This document shows positions 1-7,412 of a stretch of DNA of 17,393 nt, one piece after another. This DNA is from JAAYLU01 sp964458805. GTDB taxonomy: Bacteria; Synergistota; Synergistia; Synergistales; Aminobacteriaceae. Location: assembly GCA_964458805.1 (NCBI GenBank), contig CAYWKH010000042.1, forward strand, positions 1 to 17,393. Direction: 5' to 3'. The position numbers were made by a program, and so were the translations under genes. Each line of letters begins with the position of its first letter. The stretch's first letter is position 1. The notes beneath the pieces are model-generated. The model saw only the letters and a list, made by a program, of their open reading frames with translations. It did not search any database and was not told the DNA's origin.

Positions 1-1
1 G

Positions 2-1780
2 GGGGCGTCCGCCGACGAGCTGTGGTCGCAGCTGCGCCAGAACGGCGCGGTCGGCATGATGGTGTCGGAGCTTACGGGGCAGCAGCTCTCGCTCGGCGCG
101 GTGCGGATGTACTACGGCCCCGCGTCCGGACTGCCGGGCGGCGCGTTGAAGCTGGCCGCGGGCAACCCGATGCAGGCCGCGATGTTCATTCCGAGGGACT
201 TTCCCGGGGCGGAGCTTCTGCCGCACCTGCTGGCCACTCGCTTCACCGGCGCGCAGATTCGCGAGTTCGAGACAGGCACGGCTGTGCTGCTCGGGCGCAC
301 GCCGGAGGAGCTGTTCCTCACGGGCGTGATGCCCGACATCGAGGGGCTGCTGCTCGCATCCAGGCTGGAGATCCCGGTGTTCTACAGGATAGCCCCGGCC
401 GCGCCGTCCGATTCGGGCGCGTCCCTCGCGGCGTTCGAGTCCCTGCTGGGCTCCTTCCCGCAGATACGCGCGATCTGCCCGTCCGGCGAGGTGGCGGTCG
501 GCTACCCGGACCTGCGTCCGCTGGCGTCGCTCGTCCCCCGCCACGGGCTGTCGGTGGCGGTGGTCGAGTTCTCGAGGCAGCTGGGGGCGACCCAGTTGAA
601 CTGGCTCGCATACCCGCGCCTGCTGGCGCTGCACAGCGTCACCAACGACGAGATCATCACCAGGAACATCTCGCGCGCGGCGCTTCACGAGCGCTTCGTC
701 AGGGCGGTCAAGGAGAGGGCGGTGAGGCTGCTGGTCTTCCGCCCGTCAGCGTCGGAGGCGTCGCCAGACACGTTCGAGCGCTTCCTGCAGGAGCTTCGCC
801 ATCTTGCGTCCGACATCTCCTCGTCCGGGGTCGCCATCAGGTGGCCGGAGCCGTTGCAGCCGTGGCGGACGGGGGCGGCCGGGGCGCTGGCCCTGTCGCT
901 CGCGTTCGTCTTCGGCTCGTTGCGCTTTCTGCAGAGGATCTTCTTCGGGACGTCGCCCGACGGTATCTCGCCCGCCTGGCGCGGGGAGAGAAGAGGGCTG
1001 GCGCTCTTCGGCATCCTAGTGATCCTGGCCGCCGTCGTACTGTACTTCGTCCCGTTCGCCGCCAGGGTCACCGGCGCCCTGGCCGCGGTGCTCGTGGTGG
1101 TGGAGGGGTCGTTCCTGGCGCTCGACGGATGGAGGAGGCCGCTGCTCGGAATCCTTGGCAGCTTCCTGTTCGTCGTGGCGGGAGGCCTGGCCATCGCCGC
1201 CTTCTTCAGCGACCCGACCTTCATGCTGCGCCTGCGCAGCTTCTCCGGGGTCAAGGCCACGCTCTTCCTGCCGCCCCTGATGGTGCTGCTGACCGACCTC
1301 AGGAGGCGGGAGCACCCGGAGTCACTGCTGCAGATCTTCCGCAGGCCGCCTCTGTGGGGGGAGATCTTCCTGATGGTGATGTTGCTGGGGGGCGCGGGGC
1401 TGGTGCTCTTCCGCAGCGACAACGTCCAGTTCGTCCCGGCCTTCGAGGTCCAGGTGCGGGAGTTCCTCGAGCGAGCGCTGGTGGCACGCCCCCGCAGCAA
1501 GGAGGTGTTCGTCGGCTACCCGGCGCTGATGCTTTGGTACTACGTCCGGAACAACGACATGTGGCCGCGCTACAGGGAGGTACTTCGCCTCGCGACGGTG
1601 ATAGGCTTCTCCTCCGCGGTGAACAGCTTCTGCCACTTCCACACCCCGCTGCCCTTCATCCTGTTCAGGCAGTTCAACGGGCTGTGGACCGGCGTGCTGC
1701 TGGGGGCGGCGGGGATAGCGGCCCTGCGCTTCGTGGTGATGCCGATGTGGCACAGGTTTGGAGGAGAGGCGACGGAGTGA
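2..1780 (+). CDS. DUF5693 family polytopic membrane protein (5'-partial)
   Basis: The reading frame is open from base 2, so the true start lies upstream; 592 residues are visible. The first ~285 residues are mostly soluble, probably extracytoplasmic. From about residue 290 to the end there are many hydrophobic segments (about eight or more membrane helices). Near the C-terminus are the stretch RPRSKEVFVGYPAL and the motif NSFCHFHTP, both of which I recognise as typical of DUF5693 proteins found beside csaB in Firmicutes and Synergistota. The stop codon overlaps the csaB GTG, which suggests translational coupling. The biochemical function is unknown. By context (inference) it may take part in assembling or exporting the pyruvylated cell-wall polymer that CsaB modifies. 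An internal ATG at 56 exists, but the protein clearly continues upstream of it. Confidence 0.85.
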   Translation, partial: GASADELWSQLRQNGAVGMMVSELTGQQLSLGAVRMYYGPASGLPGGALKLAAGNPMQAAMFIPRDFPGAELLPHLLATRFTGAQIREFETGTAVLLGRTPEELFLTGVMPDIEGLLLASRLEIPVFYRIAPAAPSDSGASLAAFESLLGSFPQIRAICPSGEVAVGYPDLRPLASLVPRHGLSVAVVEFSRQLGATQLNWLAYPRLLALHSVTNDEIITRNISRAALHERFVRAVKERAVRLLVFRPSASEASPDTFERFLQELRHLASDISSSGVAIRWPEPLQPWRTGAAGALALSLAFVFGSLRFLQRIFFGTSPDGISPAWRGERRGLALFGILVILAAVVLYFVPFAARVTGALAAVLVVVEGSFLALDGWRRPLLGILGSFLFVVAGGLAIAAFFSDPTFMLRLRSFSGVKATLFLPPLMVLLTDLRRREHPESLLQIFRRPPLWGEIFLMVMLLGGAGLVLFRSDNVQFVPAFEVQVREFLERALVARPRSKEVFVGYPALMLWYYVRNNDMWPRYREVLRLATVIGFSSAVNSFCHFHTPLPFILFRQFNGLWTGVLLGAAGIAALRFVVMPMWHRFGGEATE

Positions 1781-2835
1781 GGGGGAGGAGAGACCTCAGG
1801 GTGGTCCTGTGCGGATACTACGGCTTCGGCAACCTGGGGGACGAGCTCCTGCTGGAGGCGCTGATCGACGGGCTTGAGAGCTGCGGGGTCCGGCGCGGGG
1901 AGATGGCGGTGCTGTCGGCCTCGCCCGAGGAGACCGGCGCCAGGCACGGCCTGATCGCGGTGGACCGCTGGTCCGTCCGTGGAGCCGCGGCGCTGCTGCG
2001 CCGCAGCGAGACACTTCTGCTGGGGGGCGGCGGACTCTTCCAGGACGCGACCAGCGCCAGGTCGCCCTTCTACTACTGGGGGGTGGTGCGCCTCGCGCTG
2101 CTCACCGGGGCCCGACCCTGGTGCGTAGCCCAGTCGGTCGGCCCGTTTCGCCGCGCCCACTCAGCACGGCTGGCCCGCTCGTCGCTGGCCGCCTGCGCGG
2201 TCCGAGGGGTGCGCGACGCCCGCTCGGCCTCCCTGCTGAAGGGGTGGGGGCTGGAGTGCGATATCACGTGCGACCCGGCCATGTCGCTGTCCGCCACGGC
2301 GAACGATCCGGCCTCCCGCGACGCGGCCGCGGGACGGCTCGTGGTAAACATACGCCCGTGGAGGGGCGACCTGCCGCGCCGTACTGCCGTCGAGGCGGCC
2401 AGGATGGCATCGGATCTGTCGCTTGAACTGACCGGCCTGGCCCTCGCCGCGGATGACGCCGCCCTGATGGAGTCCCTTCGCGACGAGGGGCTCTTCCCGG
2501 CGACGTCGATTGCGACGCTGGACGCCGGCGGCTGGCGGTCCGAATGCTCCGCCCTGCTGTCCGGCGCGACGCGGGTTGTGGCCATGAGGTTCCACGCCGC
2601 CGTGCTGGCCCTGCTCCACGGCCGGGAACTCGTTGGCGTTGCCTACGACCCCAAGGTCGCGGAGCTGGCGGGCGAATGGGGTTTCCCCCTGTGGGACGGA
2701 GGCGGGCGCATGCCGCGACCGGGCGCTCCGTCCGCGGGCCTGTCGGCGCGGTCGATGGGGGAAAGATTTCTGCGGGAGCTGCGGCTGATGTGCGAGCGGG
2801 CGCTCCCGCCAGGAGGGGAGCGAGGAAATGACTGA
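1777..2835 (+). CDS. csaB: Polysaccharide pyruvyl transferase CsaB
   Basis: This 352-residue cytoplasmic enzyme is expected to transfer pyruvate from phosphoenolpyruvate to a cell-wall polysaccharide, creating the ketal that SLH-domain S-layer proteins bind. Family signatures seen: GYYGFGNLGDE near residues 13-23, LLGGGGLFQD at 81-90 followed by SPFYYWG, AQSVGP at 118-123, VRDARS at 145-150, CDPAMS at 165-170, then MRFHAAVLALLHG and the late AYDPKV element. All are intact. The chosen start is GTG 1777, overlapping the upstream TGA by three bases with GGAGGAG ten bases before it. A second GTG at 1801 also has a GGAG upstream and begins directly at the family core, so the first eight residues are uncertain. 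The gene overlaps the next one by 8 bases. Its presence predicts SLH-anchored surface proteins elsewhere in the genome. Confidence 0.9.
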   Translation: MRGRRDLRVVLCGYYGFGNLGDELLLEALIDGLESCGVRRGEMAVLSASPEETGARHGLIAVDRWSVRGAAALLRRSETLLLGGGGLFQDATSARSPFYYWGVVRLALLTGARPWCVAQSVGPFRRAHSARLARSSLAACAVRGVRDARSASLLKGWGLECDITCDPAMSLSATANDPASRDAAAGRLVVNIRPWRGDLPRRTAVEAARMASDLSLELTGLALAADDAALMESLRDEGLFPATSIATLDAGGWRSECSALLSGATRVVAMRFHAAVLALLHGRELVGVAYDPKVAELAGEWGFPLWDGGGRMPRPGAPSAGLSARSMGERFLRELRLMCERALPPGGERGND

Positions 2836-3625
2836 CAACACGTCGTCTCTATCCGCGAGGGCGCTGGACATCCGGCGCGACGTGGTGCGCATGACCGGGC
2901 TGGCCCGCTCGGGACGCCTGTCCTCCTCACTGTCGGTGGTGGACATCCTGGTCTGGCTCTACTGGGAGGCTATGAAGGTCGACCCGTCCAACCCCTGGCT
3001 CCCGTCCAGGGACAGGTTCGTGCTCGGAAAGGGGGACGCGGCCCCGGCCCTCTACGCGACGCTGGCCGCGCGCGGCTACTTCGACAGGGACGAGCTGTGG
3101 AGCTACAGGAGGCTGGGGGCGATGCTGCAGGGGTACCCTCCCGCCCTCAGGGTCCCGGGAGTGGACGCTCCCGGAGGCGGCTCCCCGGGGATGGGGCTGG
3201 GAGTGGCGAACGGCCTGGCCCTGGCCCTGCGCGACGAGGAGCGGACTCCTACGGTCATCTGCCTCGCGGGGGAGCGGGACTGCCAGGAGGGGGCCTTCTG
3301 GGAGGCTGTCATGGTCTCTCCGCGCTTCTCGCTGGCCAACCTCGTACTTGTGCTGGAGACTCGCGAACCCGGCGGGCTCGGCGGCAGGATGGAGGCCTTC
3401 GGGTGGAGGGTGGAGGAGTGCGACGGGCATGATTACTCGTCCCTCTCCGCAGCCCTTGCGACGCTCGGGGCGGAGCCGCGCTCCCGCTGCGTCATGGCCC
3501 GGACGACCCCCGGAAGGGGGGTGCCCTTCCTAGAGGATGATCCTCTCGCCGAGGGCGATTTCCCGGACAGGGAGTGCGTGGACAGGGCGCTTGCAGAGCT
3601 CGACAGAGAGGGGGGTCTGCTGTGA
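2828..3625 (+). CDS. Transketolase N-terminal-half homologue with degenerate active site
   Basis: The 265-residue length and residue order match the N-terminal (thiamine-diphosphate, PP-domain) half of split transketolases: DRFVLGKGDAAPALYA at 62-77, PGVDAPGGGSPGMGLGVANG at 110-129, CQEGAFWEA at 152-160, GW at 192-193 and GHD at 200-202. The functional residues of the family are changed. The GHxG histidine is Arg30, the KGH histidine is Asp70, the GHP histidine is Tyr103, the GDG metal/cofactor motif reads GER (148-150), and the metal-binding Asn of the DxN element appears to be Arg179. The C-terminal WHG histidine is also absent (AEGD, 241-244). It is fully open, with AGGAGG ahead of ATG 2828, and overlaps csaB by 8 bases. 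The fold assignment is firm. Transketolase activity is doubtful; a structural or regulatory pseudoenzyme is my inference. Confidence 0.85.
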   Translation: MTDNTSSLSARALDIRRDVVRMTGLARSGRLSSSLSVVDILVWLYWEAMKVDPSNPWLPSRDRFVLGKGDAAPALYATLAARGYFDRDELWSYRRLGAMLQGYPPALRVPGVDAPGGGSPGMGLGVANGLALALRDEERTPTVICLAGERDCQEGAFWEAVMVSPRFSLANLVLVLETREPGGLGGRMEAFGWRVEECDGHDYSSLSAALATLGAEPRSRCVMARTTPGRGVPFLEDDPLAEGDFPDRECVDRALAELDREGGLL

Positions 3626-4566
3626 GCCTCGCAGTCAGAAGCGCCGGGGAGGCACTGCCTGCCGCCCTTTCGCGGCTTGCCGCGACGGACGCCCGACTGG
3701 CGGCGGTGGGCTGCCGCAACGGAATCGGAAGGGAGACAGCCTTCTCGGAGGCGCGTCCGGACGCCTTCTTCGACGTCGGCGCGGAGCAGAACCTGGTTCT
3801 GACCGCGGCGGGGCTCGCGCTCGGCGGGAGGAACGTCTACGCCGCGGCGAACGCGGCCCTGCTGGCCGGGAGAGGTTACGACCAGATCAGGGCTGCCGTG
3901 GCCGCGCCCTCCCTGCCTGTGAAGCTGGTGGGGCTTGAGGCCGGTTTGTCGGCGGGGCCGGAGGGCGCGTACCGCCAGATGCTGGAGGACGTCGCCCTGA
4001 TGCGCGCTCTGCCCGGAGTGACGGTGCTGGTCCCGGCGGACTACACCTCCGCCCTGGCGCTGCTCGAGAGAGCGGCCTCGTCTCAGGGGCCGGTCTACCT
4101 CAGGCTGGGCGGCGCAAGTGCCGAGGACATATACGAGGAGGGCGACGACGCCTTCTTCCCCGGCGGCGGCAGAGTGTTGAGGGAGGGGAGCGGGGTCACT
4201 GTCTGCTGTTGTGGTATCATGGTCCGGGAGGCCCTTCGCGCGGCGGAGGTGCTGGCGCGTCAGAACATCAGCGCCGAGGTCATCGACTGCTACAGCGTCG
4301 CCCCCCTGCCGGCCCGGGTCATCCTCGACTCGGTCCACAGGACGGGCTGTTGCGTGACCGCGGAGGAGCACCTGGCCGGGGGCGGCCTGGGCGAGGCGGT
4401 GGCGGCCCTGACCGGCGACTCCTACCCGGTGCCGGTGAAGCCGGTGGCGGTGTTCGACAAGTTCGGCCAGAGCGGCGCCCCGCAGGAGCTTAGGGAGTAC
4501 TACGGCCTGACTGCCTCGCAGATAGTGAGCGAGGCCATGCAGGTGTGGATAATGCGCAGGAGGTAG
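3622..4566 (+). CDS. Transketolase C-terminal-half homologue with degenerate active site
   Basis: The 314-residue protein has the PYR domain and C-terminal domain of split transketolases: FFDVGAEQN at 49-57, AAGLALGG at 62-69, GYDQIR at 85-90, EDVALMRALPG at 122-132, VPADYTSAL at 137-145, GPVYLRL at 156-162, and later VTAEEH and FGQSGAP. The catalytic-type Glu55 remains, but the usual GIAEQN is one residue short (GAEQN). GSHAG reads GLEAG (Glu106), DGATHQ reads EGAYRQ (Arg118), and the aromatic-rich element before the YDQIR motif reads AANAALLAG. The start is GTG 3622, sharing GTGA with the upstream stop and preceded by GAGAGGGG; longer in-frame starts inside the upstream gene lack such support. 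It must pair with the preceding product. Both halves have lost the same kinds of residue, which argues for a co-evolved pair rather than chance error. Confidence 0.85.
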   Translation: MSLAVRSAGEALPAALSRLAATDARLAAVGCRNGIGRETAFSEARPDAFFDVGAEQNLVLTAAGLALGGRNVYAAANAALLAGRGYDQIRAAVAAPSLPVKLVGLEAGLSAGPEGAYRQMLEDVALMRALPGVTVLVPADYTSALALLERAASSQGPVYLRLGGASAEDIYEEGDDAFFPGGGRVLREGSGVTVCCCGIMVREALRAAEVLARQNISAEVIDCYSVAPLPARVILDSVHRTGCCVTAEEHLAGGGLGEAVAALTGDSYPVPVKPVAVFDKFGQSGAPQELREYYGLTASQIVSEAMQVWIMRRR

Positions 4567-4572
4567 CAATAT

Positions 4573-5268
4573 ATGGATATTCGCCTGTCCGGGGTCACGA
4601 AGATATTCGAGCCCGACATAGTCGCCCTGGAGGACGTGTACCTGTCGGTGGACAGCGGCGAGTTCCTGTACCTGGTGGGTATGACCGGCTCGGGGAAGAC
4701 CACCCTGCTGCGGCTTATTTCTAGGGAGTACGCCCCCACGCGGGGGCAGATAAGCGTGGGCGACAGGAACCTGCGCAAGCTCCGCCAGTCGGAGCTCCCC
4801 TACTACCGCAGGGAGGTGGGGGTCGTCTTCCAGGATTTCAAGCTGCTGCAGAACCTGACCGTGTTCGAGAACGTCGCCTTCGTGCTGGAGGCGATGGGCA
4901 TACCGCCCAAGCTGGTGGAGGGCAGGGCGAACGAGGTCATCGACCAGGTCGGGCTGTGGCGCAGGCGCTTCCTCAAGCCGCCCCAGCTATCCGGCGGGGA
5001 GCAGCAGAGGGTGGCGATAGCGCGCGCGATGGTGAACTCCCCCTCCGTATTCCTTGCGGACGAGCCGACGGGCAACCTCGACATGAGGACGTCGGAGGAG
5101 ATAATGAGGCTGCTGCTGTCGATAAACGCGGCGGGCACGACCGTTATCGTGGCGACCCACGACCAGCACCTGGTCGACTCCTACAGGCAGCGGCTGGTCG
5201 AGCTCCACAACGGACGCACCAAGCGCGACGAGAGAAGGGGGAGGTACTTCGTAGATGGCGAGCTTTAG
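4573..5268 (+). CDS. ftsE: Cell-division ABC transporter ATPase FtsE
   Basis: This 231-residue ATPase is the usual FtsE length. Walker A is GMTGSGKTT at 36-44, the Q-loop is VFQDFKLL at 85-92, the ABC signature is LSGGEQ at 139-144, Walker B is VFLADEPTGNLD at 159-170, and the switch histidine is in ATHD at 194-197. With FtsX it forms the membrane complex that transmits an ATP-driven conformational signal to a periplasmic peptidoglycan hydrolase or hydrolase activator at the division or elongation site. AGGAGG at 4558-4563 sits nine bases before ATG 4573. The 3' end overlaps ftsX by 14 bases, the common coupled arrangement. All catalytic elements are intact. Confidence 0.96.
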   Translation: MDIRLSGVTKIFEPDIVALEDVYLSVDSGEFLYLVGMTGSGKTTLLRLISREYAPTRGQISVGDRNLRKLRQSELPYYRREVGVVFQDFKLLQNLTVFENVAFVLEAMGIPPKLVEGRANEVIDQVGLWRRRFLKPPQLSGGEQQRVAIARAMVNSPSVFLADEPTGNLDMRTSEEIMRLLLSINAAGTTVIVATHDQHLVDSYRQRLVELHNGRTKRDERRGRYFVDGEL

Positions 5269-6139
5269 GTACGCCCTCAGGGACACCATGCGCCTTCTCT
5301 CGCGCCACTGGGGGCTGAGCGCCCTGACCCTGCTGACCGCGGCCTCCGTGCTCTACATCCTGGGTTTCGCGTCCCTGTTCGCCATGAACATGAGGTACAT
5401 GATCTCGCGCATAGAGGGCGCCCTGGTGGTCCAGGCATACATGAAGAGGGGGGAGACCGCCGACCAGGCGCTCGACCTGACCCGCTCCTCGCCCACGGTC
5501 GCCTCCGTGAGGGTGATCTCCCCCGACGAGGCGCTGGAGAGGCTGAGGGCGAAGCTCGGCAACCAGGCCAGGGCCGTGACCCTGCTTGGCGAGAACCCGC
5601 TTCCGTGGAGCCTCGAGATACAGGTCCAGAAGGTGGAGCATATCACACCGCTGGTGCGGGACCTGATGGTGCTGCCGTCGGTCGAGGAGGTCCTGTACTC
5701 GGGCAAGCTGGTGGAGAGGCTGGCGGTGATCTCGCGCGCCTCCGCCGCGGTGTCCGGGGTGGTGCTGCTGCTGACGCTGCTGATAAGCACCCTGGTGATA
5801 TACAACACGATAAGGATAGCCATCTACTCCCGCAAGGAGGAGATCGAGGTTATGGTGCTGATCGGCGCCACCCCGACCTACATCTCGCTGCCGTTCGTCT
5901 TCCAGGGGATGATCCTGGGGGCGGGCGGGGCATTGCTGGCGATACTGGGGCTGTGGAGCACCTACTCCTCCGCGGTGGAGGCGGTCCGGTCGACCCTGGC
6001 GTTCGTGGACATCATAGTCGACCGCCGCCTGCTGGGGCAGTTCTTCGTCTTCCTGTTCGGGGCGGGGGCAACTACCGGCTGGATGTGCAGCTGGATAGCG
6101 GTGCACCGCTTCACCTCGAAGGGGATGCGTTCCAGGTGA
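5255..6139 (+). CDS. ftsX: Cell-division permease-like protein FtsX
   Basis: The 294 residues have FtsX topology: one membrane helix at about 21-43, an extracytoplasmic domain at about 45-160 (the ECD that contacts the hydrolase partner), then helices at about 163-187, 213-235 and 261-284. The cytoplasmic stretch RKEEIEVMVLIGATPTYI at 193-210 is the characteristic coupling region next to the third helix. ATG 5255 lies within the end of ftsE and is preceded by GGGAGGT. It acts at the inner membrane with FtsE. The next gene encodes a secreted coiled-coil M23 peptidase, the expected partner type for the ECD. Confidence 0.95.
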   Translation: MASFRYALRDTMRLLSRHWGLSALTLLTAASVLYILGFASLFAMNMRYMISRIEGALVVQAYMKRGETADQALDLTRSSPTVASVRVISPDEALERLRAKLGNQARAVTLLGENPLPWSLEIQVQKVEHITPLVRDLMVLPSVEEVLYSGKLVERLAVISRASAAVSGVVLLLTLLISTLVIYNTIRIAIYSRKEEIEVMVLIGATPTYISLPFVFQGMILGAGGALLAILGLWSTYSSAVEAVRSTLAFVDIIVDRRLLGQFFVFLFGAGATTGWMCSWIAVHRFTSKGMRSR

Positions 6140-6167
6140 TGTCAGCCAGGGGAAAGGAGGTCGCACT

Positions 6168-7391
6168 ATGACCGCGAGAGGACTTCTGTCCCGCGCGATG
6201 CGCGCGCTTTCGCCGGCCGCGGCCCTCCTGCTCGCGCTGGCGCTGGCGCTCCCGTGCGGAGCGGCCGATGATGTCGACTCCAAGCTCGTCCAGGAGGAGG
6301 CGCGGATGAGGACACTCGAGCGGCAGATCTCCGAGCACCGGCAGAGGGTGCAGCAGATGGGCGAGCGAGCGCAGGGAGTGGTGTCGCGCATCGAGGAGCT
6401 AGATCAGAAGAAGAGCATGACCGAGCAGAGAATAAAGGTCCTTGAGCTCAGGAACGAGAAGGGCAAGAAGAGCGTGGAGCAGCTGAGGACTGACATACGG
6501 GCCACGGAGCAGGAGCTGGCTTCGATGAAGAGGGTCCTGGAGGCGCGCCTGGTCGACATCTACAAGTACGGCGGGGTGGCGGAGTTCAACCTGCTGCTCT
6601 CGGCATCCTCGGCGCACGAGGCGATGGAGACGACCCTGCTGCTCAATCGCATCGCCCGCCAGGACGAGGCTATGATCACGGACATGCTGGCCCGCAAGGA
6701 GAAGCTCGAGACCTCCATAGCCCGGCTCGAGGAGGAGTTGAAGCAGATAGCCTCCAATGCGGCTGCCCTGGACCAGAACAGGAAGACCTACCGCAAGGAG
6801 ATCGCCGACAGCAACGCCTACCTGCAGAAGGTGAGGACCGAACAGGCCCTCCACCAGAGGGCGGTGCAGGAGCTGCAGGACTCCCAGAGGGAGATCCAGG
6901 CCACGATAATGGAGCTCATGAAGAAGAAACGGGAGGCGGAGATGCGCCCGGACCCGCAGCAGGCGCAGCGGCCCCCTCGCGAGGAGGTCCCGGCCGGCGG
7001 GAAGCTGGCCTGGCCCCTGCCGTCCAGGGGGGAGATAGTCAGCAAGTTCGGCATGAGGGTGCATCCGACGTTCAAGACCAAGATAATGCACACCGGCATA
7101 GACATCAGCATGCCCGCGGGTACGCCGGTATATGCCGCCGGGCCGGGCGAGGTGCTTTACGCCGGCTGGCTGAGGGGGTACGGCCAGATAGTGATCATAG
7201 ACCACGGAAGGAACCTGTCGAGCGTGTACGCTCACCTGTCCCGGCTGGACGTCGGCGAGGGGACGAGGGTGAGGAAGGGGCAGAACATCGGCCAGGTGGG
7301 CTCCACCGGCGTGGCGACCGGGGCGCACCTGCACTTCGAGGTCAGGGTGAACGGCGAGGCCAGGGATCCGATGGGGTTCCTCGGTAAATAG
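6168..7391 (+). CDS. Secreted coiled-coil M23 (LytM) peptidase, likely FtsEX effector
   Basis: This 407-residue protein begins with a signal peptide (hydrophobic core about 17-29, cleavage near LPCGA-A at 30-33). Long heptad-like coiled coils follow at about 37-130 and 165-255, then a Pro/Gln-rich linker at 260-275 and an M23 domain at 280-407. The M23 zinc ligands are all present: HTGID gives His308 and Asp312, and HLH gives His387 and His389, with His356 (VYAHLS) also conserved. This is the EnvC/PcsB-like layout used by FtsEX partners. Unlike E. coli EnvC, whose LytM domain is degenerate and only activates amidases, this one looks able to cleave peptidoglycan crosslinks itself. A perfect AGGAGG seven bases before ATG 6168 supports the start. 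It follows ftsX by 28 bases, so co-expression is likely. Confidence 0.93.
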   Translation: MTARGLLSRAMRALSPAAALLLALALALPCGAADDVDSKLVQEEARMRTLERQISEHRQRVQQMGERAQGVVSRIEELDQKKSMTEQRIKVLELRNEKGKKSVEQLRTDIRATEQELASMKRVLEARLVDIYKYGGVAEFNLLLSASSAHEAMETTLLLNRIARQDEAMITDMLARKEKLETSIARLEEELKQIASNAAALDQNRKTYRKEIADSNAYLQKVRTEQALHQRAVQELQDSQREIQATIMELMKKKREAEMRPDPQQAQRPPREEVPAGGKLAWPLPSRGEIVSKFGMRVHPTFKTKIMHTGIDISMPAGTPVYAAGPGEVLYAGWLRGYGQIVIIDHGRNLSSVYAHLSRLDVGEGTRVRKGQNIGQVGSTGVATGAHLHFEVRVNGEARDPMGFLGK

Positions 7392-7412
7392 GACGATAAG
7401 GAGACAGGAGCG

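Noticed and set aside
22..1776. Long plus-strand open frame in the same frame as csaB, running upstream through the DUF5693 gene
   Set aside because: It is rich in Arg, Gly and Ala with no recognisable motifs and overlaps a clearly recognised membrane protein; csaB itself begins at the GTG at 1777.
2828..4566. Transketolase halves as decaying pseudogenes
   Set aside because: Both frames are complete, have good ribosome binding sites and retain fold residues; only active-site positions are changed, so pseudogene is less likely than pseudoenzyme.
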